A stretch of 64,000 bases of DNA, taken from the NCBI RefSeq assembly GCF_021462225.1, contig NC_061801.1:9916125-9980124 (forward strand), given 5' to 3'. The position numbers and the translations under genes are program-made. The notes under the pieces were generated by a model that was not told the DNA's origin, did no database searches, and saw only the letters and a program-made list of their open reading frames with translations. Below, piece after piece: positions 48,546-58,061 of the stretch. The first letter of the stretch is position 1. The number at the start of each line of letters is the position of its first letter. Origin of the DNA: Girardinichthys multiradiatus (taxonomy: Eukaryota > Chordata > Actinopteri > Cyprinodontiformes > Goodeidae).

Positions 48546-50739
48546 TAATGATTGTTATGGAAACTTGATGACCCTAAGGTGCCACTGTTTACTTGAGTCT
48601 AATGAGCTTTGTAGATTATTTGACCTCCTTTACCACCCTGCTTGCTGTGCCACTTTTAAACTTTAACATTTTTTTTTGCTTTGATGGCAAATATGTTCAC
48701 TTTAGGTGAGCATCTATTTTCTTGTTGCAGTTTGCTGACTTTTTAAGATCCACATAAACCTGCCTTCCCCAAATAGTATGTAGTCCAATATTTAGCATTT
48801 GTAATAGTAGAAAAGACAAATGGACATTTCTGGCATATCATATTTATACCTCAATAAAACAGCAAGTCATAGGTTACTAGTTAATGGTTCTAGACACTGA
48901 TTGATTTTAAATAGTCAGTCAGTCAGTCAGTTGACTGACTGACTGACTGATTTTAAATAGAAAAGCATATATTTAAAAAAATACATTATAGTTATATTTC
49001 TCTTATACAATTCTTAATGGTTTTAATAAATGCATCACTGATGATTTTAAAATACAAAATTACATATTTCTTCCCAATGTGGGACTTTTTAGCCCAATGA
49101 TTAAATTTTCCCACGTTGAGCAGCCCAAAGCATCACAGTTGTTCCACCTTACGTGGAACAGTGGATGTCCAAGCATGTGGTGCTTTCAACATATTTATTT
49201 GTTTTTGGAGTTTTTCTTTAGTTTTTTTTTTTTTTGCGGATGTGAGATTTTGTTCCTGCGATAAACAATGAAATTTACCTTGGCCTTGTTGTGCATCTTC
49301 AAAATGATTGTCTGTAATTGTAGTGGGAAGTGTTTGTCAAATTCAGAACGTTTCACAATACGGTTTTGGATGCTTCTATATTTTGTTCAGTTAACAGAAC
49401 CTCTTGGTTGAGGTTGATTAGACAAATATTGTTGAAGAAAGGCATTACCATAAATGCTTTCTTTATAATACCTCACTGTTACAATTGCGAGGCATTTTTA
49501 CATTCGCCAGGCACACATTCGTTAACTCTGAAGTTGTTATTCTCTGTGCATAAAACATGTTTATTTCTAATAGGAAAGACTGATTATCTGAGCTATACAA
49601 AACACTTTTGCAACTAAATCCATGACGAAATTCTAAGATACATCTATTCAGCCATAAATGTAGCCTACCATATGCTTTTCTGTATTTAAAAAAGGAATGT
49701 AGCACCATAAAACTATTTGTGAAAAACATATATTAGAAATAGTACATGTATTTAGGAACAGTAGCGTCCTGAGCAGGGTGGTTTTCCTCTGTAGCCATTT
49801 TCATAAACACACTTCAGAAAATTATATTGAGCTGTTTTTTTTTCTGTCCGACTGCTTGTTCAAAAAGGTGCAGAGTGCACATGGAAAACAAGATAGGAGG
49901 CAAAATATGCAGCAAGAACAGCAGTGTTTTATTTGCAGAACATCAAGTGCACCACATGAAGGCCCATGTTTATCTATACTCAGGGCTGTGTCAATAATGT
50001 GTTTAAAAAAAGTTAATGTACATCGGCAGTGACGTACAGTATGGATAAACACCAACTAGATACCAAAGAGTAGAACATTTATAACTAAGACATTTTCTGT
50101 AGACTTTGTCAAAATATTCGCCTATTAGTTCATATTAACCTCTTTACTTATGTGAGCAGGGACCTCTCTGAATAAAATCCCAGCTGCTACTCTTGAAGAT
50201 ATAACATGAGATTGCAGCTCATGTTAGAAAATAAACAAAATCATCTGTTCATCTTGTACAATATTATAAAAAATAAGCTGAAGTTTCACTGATGAACAAA
50301 AGAAAAGTTCTTCAAAGATGAGAGTCCTTCCATTGGGACAGAATTGTTGTTAGTTGAATGTTTTATTGTTATTCTGTATGTCCATTTGAAGATAACTGTG
50401 TTAGGTGGTGTTTTGCAAGATGCATTAGCAATCAATTGATCCTGAGTTTGATCTTAATTCATTTACTTAAAGTGTGCACATTTTTGAAAAGGTTTGCCAT
50501 TTCAAATTCTTGTTTTTAGTCTGAAACTGTTGGCCTTCTGAAGTGGCACAGTGCAGACATGAATTTGTCTGCACAGGTATGTGTTGTGGCATGTAAAAAT
50601 CATGAATGTGTTAAACCACATATTTAAATATATTCCATGCATGATGTGTTTAGTATTTAAATATTTTTGCAACACTGGGTTGGTTTTTTCTATCTTTCTT
50701 GTAACAACCACCATTTATTTTCTTCTAAATGGTGTCATT
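48546..50739. other. AT-rich unique intergenic DNA
   Basis: Includes the tetranucleotide palindrome described separately at 48903-48960. No gene or transposon recognised. Confidence 0.4.
48903..48960. repeat. Tetranucleotide palindrome between 12-bp direct repeats
   Basis: A perfect 17-bp inverted repeat of TCAG units (48913-48929 and 48932-48948), separated by GT. It lies between two identical 12-bp copies of GATTTTAAATAG (48903-48914 and 48949-48960). It can extrude as a cruciform. Confidence 0.9.
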
Positions 50740-51190
50740 TTTGTAAGGACAACCGTTTTTGGTGGAGGCAGTGAGATGGTGTGGGATGGCATCTCCCTGA
50801 TGTCTCCCTCAAATGTTGAGATGAGATTATGCTGCACTCGACAATTGTTCACTGTTAGGGGCCAAACTCTATCCTCCAAGATGTCAGTGTTTGTCCCCAC
50901 ATAGCTGAGTTTATTTGAGGCAACCTGCAGAATTTGGAAGTGGAGAAGATAAAATTACCTTCCTGCTGCCTTGGCTTCATTGTTACTGAACATTTGATTA
51001 GTGGTCAACTTGATTAACTTGCTGGGCTGTTTGCTCCCGAGTGACCGAGATAACCACATGGGTTGAGGTGTGTCAAGTGCTGGCTGAGGAATTTGATGCC
51101 ATCACACAGTAGCGTGTGACCAAGCTGATGACCAGCATGGCTGTTGTGGCTGCATACATTGTTCCCACACACTACCGGAGCCACTGCTTG
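50740..51190 (+). pseudogene. Tc1-type transposase remnant (family F)
   Basis: The plus-strand frame shows Phe-Gly-Gly-Gly-Ser-Glu-Met-Val-Trp-Asp-Gly-Ile-Ser (about 50758-50796), the region after the first catalytic Asp. About 290 bp on, Leu-Ala-Glu-Glu-Phe-Asp-Ala-Ile-Thr is followed by a stop and Val-Thr-Lys-Leu-Met-Thr-Ser-Met (about 51080-51140), the C-terminal helix region of this transposase type. The middle, with the second Asp and the Glu, is scrambled. Confidence 0.6.
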
Positions 51191-52339
51191 TTAAAAAAAT
51201 AAATTGTTAAATTGCCAATATGTCTCATCTCTTCGAACCACAACCATCCGCTAAAATAAACAACACGTAAAATAAGTGGATTTATCGAGTTCACTTTATA
51301 TATCTAGTACATACGGAGGCTGACGTATACTTTGTGAAGCACTCAGAGACTGTTATCTTATTTATTGTTTTCACATATATCTCCCTGAACTGTTGATCTC
51401 CCTTACAAATAATTAGCAGAGCTAGATTATTTAAGTTTTAAATTCCCAGAAAATGTGTTGTGAGTTAAGTTCAGCTTTTGGTTTTGCACATAAACTGGGT
51501 TGTTCAGCTTATTTTGGAAAACCCTCTTTTTTTCTTATGAAGCTGGAGAAGTCCTCATCCTCCTTCCCTACCAATCTGCTCCTCAGTCAATCCTCGTCCT
51601 CTTAATGGTTAGTTCATGGGTCACCCAGGTGACAAGGCCTGAGCTAGGAGATAAAAAGTTGTCAGAATAGATTACTACACCCGACCCTCTTAGGGGTGAC
51701 AATGCTGTGCCGGCTGCATGGTGAGAGGGGATGAAACCGGGGAGGAATTGGGCAGCAGAGGTGGGGGGTAATCTGCTGTGGTTTGAACTAATAATACATT
51801 AGTGATAATCATCACTACATGCAGAGGCAGGAGAAGGACGTTCACAAGAGCGCACACACAAAGACAGAGACAAACAGACACAGACAACAAACAAAAATCC
51901 AGAAAGAGGTTGATTCTCATTCTGTCCCCGTCTCTCACTGTAAATCACAGCCCTCTGTGTTTCCACACAGCCGCAGCCCCTCCCTTCAATCCTGTGAGGA
52001 TATCAGGCTGGTGCAGAAGGGCTCAGCCCAGCTGATAGCAGGTCCTCTGGGGGTGGGGGGGAGGTGGAGTACTGAAGGGTGAGACATGGGTTGGTAGAGG
52101 TAGTGATGGTGTGTGGTGTGTGTGTGTGGGTGTGGGTGTGTAGAGGGGTTTAGGAGCAGTAGTTCAGGGAGTATAGGAGCTTACCCTGCTCCCCTAGATA
52201 TAGAGGTCAGGGGTTACGCTGGGCTGGAGAGGAACATGAGTAGAGGGTGTATTTGTGTATGTCTACTGTGTGTTTGCCTGAGTCTTTTTCTAAATATGTC
52301 CCACAAGCTAATATAATCCAAAGTTTCTGAAAATCATAT
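51191..52339. other. Unique intergenic DNA
   Basis: AT-rich on the left. From 51590 GC-richer, with short G-rich and GT-rich patches. Overlapping frames at 51690-52082 are low-complexity. No gene recognised. Confidence 0.4.
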
Positions 52340-52640
52340 GAGAAACCTTCTCAATGGCCTCCTGCAGGTCGGATGCGGCGACCGATTTTCCCAGTGCACA
52401 GCAGTCGGCCCCAGAGACGAGCGTGTGTGCAGCTGTAACAGCTCATAAAGAGAAATTGTCCTCGTTTCTTCTTTTTCTCCAGAGTGATAGTGGAAATATA
52501 ATCAATTTAGAGTACATTTCATTTTGTGGCAAAATGGCAATTTGACCCCTGCGGTGCTCGGGCCTGATGTGACAGCAAGCGGTGTATTGTCACAGGTGCA
52601 GAAATGCATGCTAGCATGAAAAAAAGAGAGAAAGCAATTT
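52340..52640. other. Candidate conserved regulatory element
   Basis: About 300 bp of complex, non-repetitive sequence with balanced GC. It contains AATATAATCAATTTAGAG, CATTTTGTGGCAAAATGGC (a partial palindrome at 52520-52538) and GTATTGTCACAGGTGCAG (an E-box, CAGGTG). It is the least repeat-like and most motif-dense segment of the right half. No splice-bounded exon was found. Confidence 0.3.
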
Positions 52641-53044
52641 CCTCTGCTTGTTTGTCTTGCCTGTTTCTCACCCTGAGATTTGACGATTCTGAGCTGAAGT
52701 TTGATAAAAATTAACAAAGATATATTTTTTTACTCAATAACACTGTCTAAGACAAAGATTACTTTGTATTGTCTCTGAGTGAAAGCTTTTACATCTATCT
52801 AACTCTCCAATATTTCTTGGATTACAATGACTTCTTAAGATAATAATAATTTGCTGACATATGTTGTGTTAAAACGTTTTGCACAGGTAAACAAACCATT
52901 TGTCCACAGTATTTATTCCTGGCAAGGCCTTCAAATGGGAAACAGAGAAGCTGTCGAGAGTCAAGGCCTCCGTGGTCCCCAGACTGGTGGAGTTACCACA
53001 CCAGATTCTGGGAACGATCTATGAGATCTCAATTCTTTTGTACT
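52641..53044. other. Unique intergenic DNA
   Basis: Holds the start of a 75-codon plus-strand frame (52900-53127) with no recognised domain. That frame runs into the Tc1 remnant at 53045, which argues against a gene. Confidence 0.35.
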
Positions 53045-53390
53045 TGTTAATGCTGCCCTTTAAACTGTGTGACTTTGGTCAAATGTTTCAGGTATCCTTC
53101 CACAAGCATCTCACAATAGCTAGTTAGTTAGTTAGTTAGGACGGAGAAAACTGAATTAGGTTTGTAGGCTGCTCTGCTCGCACACACCTAAAAGACTGAG
53201 AGGTTTGTGCCGGCCACTCAAAAACTTTGACTTTGTTATCCTTAAGCAACTTTAGCTGTAACTAATTTAACACTATAAATAATATTATTGTCCATTTTGA
53301 AGATCCATTTATGCCCAAGCATTAACGTCCTGGCTGATGTCTTGAGATGTTGATTTAAAGATTTTCCCCATGTTCTTTCGTCATGACCAA
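53045..53390 (-). mobile_element. Sleeping Beauty-like Tc1 transposon remnant
   Basis: The plus strand carries, in order, the landmarks of the 3' half of a minus-strand Sleeping Beauty-type element: CCTTCCACAAGCATCTCACAA (53096), TTAGGTTTGTAGGCTGC (53156), ACTTTGACTTTGTTATCC (53224) and GATGTCTTGAGATGTTGA (53336). A TAGT run is inserted at 53121-53139. The catalytic part is missing. Confidence 0.6.
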
Positions 53391-54010
53391 TGTTGGGAAC
53401 GCTGCTTTAAAAAGGTAACTAGTTATAGTTACTGGTTACTTCTCCCAAAAAGTAACTGAGTTATTAGTAACTCAGTGACTGCACTATCAAAGTAACTAGT
53501 TACTAGGCAAAGTAACTATTCAGTTACTTTTTAGAATCTAAAATAATGTTACAAGGTGCTGCTGAGCAGAAAAATCAAGCCTTTTCTGTTTGCACGGTGT
53601 AGGATTGTCGGAGCTTGCGCTGGCCACAGCAGGGCTCGGGTTGTTAGCCACAAGTGTTGTGAAAGGGTGAGACAATGCGAGGTGCTTTGTAAGGTTGGAG
53701 TTGCTGGTCATGGATGTGGATAATTAATTTTTTTCTGGACATAACTTGCAAACACACAAGTTTGCACATGCACATTTTTGCATTTAACTTCGGCGAATGT
53801 GAAATATTGCCTATACTTCCAACTTTCGAATGCTGTCTTTGAATTTACAAGACTCCCCTCCATCGTCACGTTTCCCTCTTGCTGCTGGTTTACTTTGTCT
53901 GTGTGGTGAAAACCCGCCTACCTGATGCCTTCTCAACCAATCAGCATCACGTATGCCGCTATTTGTCCGTGCCCCCCTCCCCCTACTGCCCCACCTCTTG
54001 CTAACTGCAG
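53391..54010. mobile_element. Dispersed DNA repeat, 'TGTTGGGAAC...GTAACT' type
   Basis: Opens TGTTGGGAACGCTGC and continues with repeated AGTAACT and GTAACTAGTTA units up to about 53530. A GC-mixed body follows to about 54010. This opening is a familiar interspersed repeat start in fish and other vertebrates, thought to derive from a DNA transposon. The right edge is approximate. Confidence 0.5.
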
Positions 54011-54064
54011 CTGAAATGATTGTAGTCTAAAACCAGGTGTCTCAGTTTCATTGTTCAACCCCTG

Positions 54065-54690
54065 TAGTTCTGGTGAGAAATTTACGTACACTGATCATTG
54101 GCATGTTCTTTTTCCAACCTACAATGATTGCACAAAGAACTTCAATTTATTTTCTAAACAAGAATTGGGTTCCTAAATTAGAATTTATTGTGTATTTCCT
54201 CTAATCTGCTTGATTTGCTTAAATGATTGTGTTTGTTGATTTAATTTGGTTGATTTCCTGCCATAGACTTGGCTTTTAAATCGGTTTTCATTAGGGTTGA
54301 GGCCAGTGCAATTCCAGAAGCTTAATTCATTTCATTATGAAAACCTTAAATGTTTCCTAAAATTTGTTGCTACCCACATAAGCAAGCCAGTTGAACTCTG
54401 AAGGAAAGTTTTATGGTCAGACCAGACAATGGTTGAGCTACATTGCCATAAAGACAAGAAGAATGTTTGGAGGAGTTGAGGTGAGACTTTCATACCCAAA
54501 AACACTGTACCAGAATTAATGCATGGTGGTGGATTCATCATGCTGTGGGAGTTTTTCACTTCTAGTGGTACTGATGGATCACATAAAGTAGATAGAACAA
54601 TGAAAAAGTAGACCAACTTCAAATTCATCAACTTCACCTTAAAGCAACAGCTACATCATTGAAACTTGAGAAACAAGACAGTCAGAGACT
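54065..54690 (+). pseudogene. Sleeping Beauty-like Tc1 remnant
   Basis: Plus-strand remnants include Leu-Trp-Ser-Asp-Gln-Thr (about 54412-54430), then Asn-Val-Trp-Arg-Ser, Pro-Lys-Asn-Thr-Val-Pro and a decayed His-Gly-Gly-Gly-Phe-Ile-Met-Leu-Trp segment (about 54520-54550), in the order of a Sleeping Beauty-type transposase. The left region has AAATTTACGTACACTGATCA, resembling the terminus of the family. Stops and gaps are frequent. The catalytic Glu region is missing. Confidence 0.65.
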
Positions 54691-55175
54691 GCATACCTCC
54701 GCCACCCACTGTAGGGTCACTGACGCCATAGAACAGGGGTCCTCAAACTTTTGGGGCCCAGGGACCTCTTAGCAGTGGTAGAATTTTTCCAAGGACCCCT
54801 TAAGATTCCTCATGCTGATATTATATTTTAAACTGCCTTTTGTACTCTTAAATACTGTAGGAATTCTGTATATTTAAAAAAATTTAACATACATACACCC
54901 AATTTGTTATAGAAATAAACATTAAAAAAAACATTTGCACACTTTAAACAGGAAAAAACTATTTATGTTATATTTTAACTCCTAGGGTGTTTTCTTCAAA
55001 TATCATGTCTTAAAGCTTCCACAAAAAAAGTGAAAACTGGAACAATCAGTTTAACAGCTCTCATTTGGTTCAATTTTAACACAATGAACACCTTATTCAA
55101 ACTCTTAGCAGAAAACTGAAAAACCTTCTGAAAAATATTTGCTTTAGGCTTTGTTGCATACAGTCAAATCAGTCA

Positions 55176-56034
55176 TCAGTTACATCCATAACCCCTTAAA
55201 CATTTGTGAGACGGATGAGCCTGTCTCTCACCACACTGTTTCTCTGTTCTTGGAGGTATGGATGACAAACAAACTCTAAGATCATCTTCCACTTGTAAAC
55301 AAGCCCTGTATTTGTTCTTCATTACAGTCAGAGTGGAAAATGATGATTCACAGAGGTAAGTGGTAGGAAAGGTCAGCAATATTTTCATGGCCTCAGCAGC
55401 CAGTTCAGGATACTTATATGAAAGGGAGGTCCAAAGGTTTGCATGACTTGCCTGTTGGAATCTGGTCTTCAATGTTCTGTCACAAGATAACTCCAACAGC
55501 TGTTCTTCTGTTTTACCTGTTAGGCCATTTTCTGTTGCAGCAGGTGAAAATGGCTCACACACCCAATCCCAGGCATCAGTGTTCACATCAGAGAAATATG
55601 AGCTGAAGTGCTCACACAGTGATGTTCAGTGTGAAGTTACAACATTCCTCACAAAATAGACAAGTTCTCTTTGTTTAAAAACCCAGTCAGTCGAGGGAAC
55701 ATGTCTGTTATTCCATCTTGTATTCTTCTTCTCCAGAGGTTGGTTTTCTTCATAAAGGCGGTGATTTTGTCACTAACTTCAAGGATAGATGTGTGGCCTC
55801 CTTGGATTGAGAGGTTGAGGCTGTTCAGTATGTTGAATAGACAGGGTAACTTGGCAATGCAGGCTGGATCAAGAAAAAAATTTGCAATGTCCAGTTTTTC
55901 CTCTGTCACGAATTCTGACATTTCTCTGCGTAGCTCAAAAACTCCCTACAAGACTTTCCGACGAGAAAGCCATCGCACCTCAGAGTGATAAAGCAGTGCG
56001 TCATGTTCAGCATCCAGATTTTGGCAAAGTTGAC
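55176..56034 (-). pseudogene. hAT transposase (ZBED5/FAM200-like), C-terminal part
   Basis: The minus-strand pieces include Glu-Val-Arg-Trp-Leu-Ser-Arg at about 55966-55986, a signature of this hAT subgroup. Further on are Ala-Asn-Leu-Trp, Tyr-Pro-Glu-Leu-Ala and Thr-Thr-Tyr-Leu-Cys-Glu-Ser-Ser-Phe-Ser (about 55340-55370), the hAT C-terminal dimerisation region. A stop (55946-55948) follows soon after the Glu-Val-Arg-Trp block. A frame break lies between the open segments 55649-55921 and 55176-55615. The N-terminal zinc finger and first catalytic residues are not in the window. Related sequences exist as domesticated host genes, but the disruptions and the adjacent terminus mark this copy as a dead transposon. 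Confidence 0.78.
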
Positions 56035-56363
56035 TGTAGGATTGAAACTGTGACTTTTCTTTCGTTGTTCATATTTCTTCTACCTATCTTCAGTTACGAA
56101 ATAAAGAGAGGACACTGTTTTAACGCGTTGAGACGGCTTATCCATTTTTTTTGTCACCAACGGTAAAACAACCGTGTGGCTCAGTTGTAACTGCCATTTT
56201 CTTTATTTCCATTCCTTAACATGACATAACTTCCTGTATAAAAACACGGAAGCCCAGAATTGACAAAATATCTCAAATACTAATAAACTAAATGTAAACA
56301 CAAGCATGTTTCGATCTTAGAACAATAAACCTTAATTACATCTTGATATAGATAAAGTTTACA
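56035..56363 (-). repeat. 3' LTR of the BEL/Pao element, 329 bp
   Basis: Read on the minus strand it begins TGTAAACTTTATC and ends CAATCCTACA, i.e. TGTA...TACA ends. It is directly preceded (plus 56364-56374) by the purine run AGGGGCAGGAA, which fits a polypurine tract. The outer edge coincides exactly with loss of hAT homology. AATAAA-like signals occur on the minus strand near 56200. The 5' LTR should be nearly identical in structure and lies outside the window. Confidence 0.65.
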
Positions 56364-56374
56364 TTCCTGCCCCT
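56364..56374 (-). promoter_or_regulatory. Polypurine tract of the BEL/Pao element
   Basis: Minus-strand AGGGGCAGGAA lies immediately 5' of the LTR start. It would prime plus-strand DNA synthesis in the ancestral element. Confidence 0.6.
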
Positions 56375-56541
56375 AATTGTTATTAACATGAAATAACAAT
56401 TACCAACTAAGAAAGGATCATTTATAACTTAATTGAAACCCAATATAACATTGTATGTTTCTTAATCTAATAAACTGAAAACACCGGTTTCTCAAACCTA
56501 AATCTATTTACCACATTACAAGCTGTTTAAGCATTCAACCT

Positions 56542-57022
56542 TTAAACATCCATTTCTAACAATAAACATAACTTATCCAGAGGTCTTTCTAAGGAACTGC
56601 TTTCAGTTTTGACAAACACACGTCTAACAAGTCCATGTGAATCTGAAACAGTCTTTTCAACTTTTCCCATTAACCAAGAGCTTCTTGGCGATGTTTCATC
56701 CACGATGAGAAGAACATCTCCTGGTTTCAGATTCTGTCTCGTCACTGTCCATTTCTGTCTCTCTTGTAAAAGGCGCAAATATTCTTTTGTCCAACGCTTC
56801 CAAAAGATGTCAAAAAGGTATTGCACTTGTTTCCATCTCCTTTTCATGTACAAATCCTCCTTCTGGAACAATCCAGGAGGCAGAACTGGTTGTGACTTCA
56901 GAAGAAGCAAGTGGTTTGGAGTTAGTGCTTCTACATCATTCTGGTCAGTTGACACTCTTGTAATTGGTCTTCCGTTAACAATGGCTTCCACTTCACAAAA
57001 CAGAGTCTGAAGGCGATCGTCA
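56542..57022 (-). pseudogene. BEL/Pao integrase C-terminal domain (DUF5641-like)
   Basis: An open minus-strand stretch of about 149 codons runs to a stop at 56542. It contains [18 protein letters not shown] and Trp-Lys-Arg-Trp-Thr-Lys-Glu-Tyr-Leu, then Lys-Pro-Gly-Asp-Val-Leu-Leu-Ile and Val-Lys-Thr-Glu, ending Arg-Pro-Leu-Asp-Lys-Leu-Cys-Leu-Leu. This is the SH3-like C-terminal domain diagnostic of BEL/Pao integrases. The stretch is unusually intact, but it is separated from the core by a frame break near 57000-57023. Confidence 0.85.
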
Positions 57023-57765
57023 TCAAGAAAGCTGCTGCTTCAAAACTTGATGGAGAACTCTTTGCACAGAACGGATCATTCTTTCCCAGATGCCTCCAAA
57101 ATGTGACCCTGCTGGTGGATTAAAAATCCAAGTTATATTCTTCTGCAGAAGCACATCTGAGATTTTTGAGTGATTCCAATCTTTCATTGCTTCTCGCATC
57201 TCTCTCTCAGGTCCCACCAGGTTTGTCCCATTGTGTGACCTCATGACAGACACATTGCCTCTTCGTGCAACAAATCTTCTAAATGCATTGATACATGAGT
57301 CTGTCTCAAGTGAATGAGCAACTTCTATGTGTATGGCTCTAATAGACAGACATGAATAACACACCATACCGCTTGACTGTACTCCGTCCACACTTCACAT
57401 CAAATGTTCCATAAAAGTCTACGCCTACATTTGTAAACGGAGGCTTGTCAGGTGTCAACCGATCTGGTGGCAAGTTAGCCATACTTTGGTCTCCAGGTTT
57501 TTCTGAGATTCTTTTGCACACCACACACTTAGGCTGTATTTTTCTGTTAACTGAATCAGTTTGTGGAATCCAAAACCTTTCTCTCAGTCTTGACAATGTA
57601 TAGTTTCGTCTACTGTGTCCAGTCTCTTGATGTATGTGTCTGACAACCAATGTGGAAACATGATGATTTCTAGGAAGAATCCCAGGGTGTTTAGCATCTG
57701 CTAAATAAACTAATCTGGTGTAATCTTCCTCCAACTCTTAAAATCCCATCTTGGAGAATAGGATT
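57023..57765 (-). pseudogene. BEL/Pao integrase, zinc-binding and catalytic core, inactivated
   Basis: The HH-CC zinc-binding domain is visible (His-Ile-His-Gln-Glu-Thr-Gly-His, then Cys-Val-Val-Cys, about 57525-57650). The core follows with Gly-Val-Asp-Phe-Tyr-Gly, which carries the first catalytic Asp. In the second catalytic motif the Asp is replaced by His (Arg-Ser-His-Asn-Gly-Thr-Asn; CAC codon at plus 57233-57235). The third residue survives in Gly-Gly-Ile-Trp-Glu-Arg. Frameshifts lie near 57345 (core) and near 57735 (before the zinc-binding domain). The enzyme would have inserted the cDNA; this copy cannot. Confidence 0.85.
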
Positions 57766-57894
57766 CTGTTTAACAATATGACTGCTTCTTTTCAGCTAGT
57801 TACCTCTCTGAAGACTTGTAAGCTCATCCCTGAAACCTTGACTTTGACAAAGCTTAATGATCACAGTTTCTCTTTCCTCAACATCAACAGCAGT

Positions 57895-58061
57895 TTACAG
57901 TAATGATCCCTTGACATTTGATCTGAACAACTGCAATTGTTTTTTAACTATTTCAGCTTTCTTCTCTGGATTCGAAAAATTGTTTGTTTGCGACATCAGA
58001 AACTTGGGAGGTTGACTCAGGTGATGGAGCAGCTGCTTAAACTTCAATATCCAAGAAACTG
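57895..58061 (-). pseudogene. BEL/Pao pol linker, distal part
   Basis: Between RNase H and integrase. Just left of the 1810-bp insertion the minus strand encodes Trp-Ile-Leu-Lys-Phe-Lys, which continues the Leu-Lys-Lys-Ala-Val segment on the far side of the insertion. The part leftward to 57770 is diverged. Confidence 0.65.

Noticed and set aside
52900..53127. Possible host exon, 75 codons
   Set aside because: The frame runs into a Sleeping Beauty-like remnant, and no splice acceptor/donor pair or domain supports it.
55176..55988. Considered as a domesticated ZBED/FAM200-type host gene
   Set aside because: A stop, a frame break, an adjacent hAT terminus and a retrotransposon insertion within it all point to a dead transposon.
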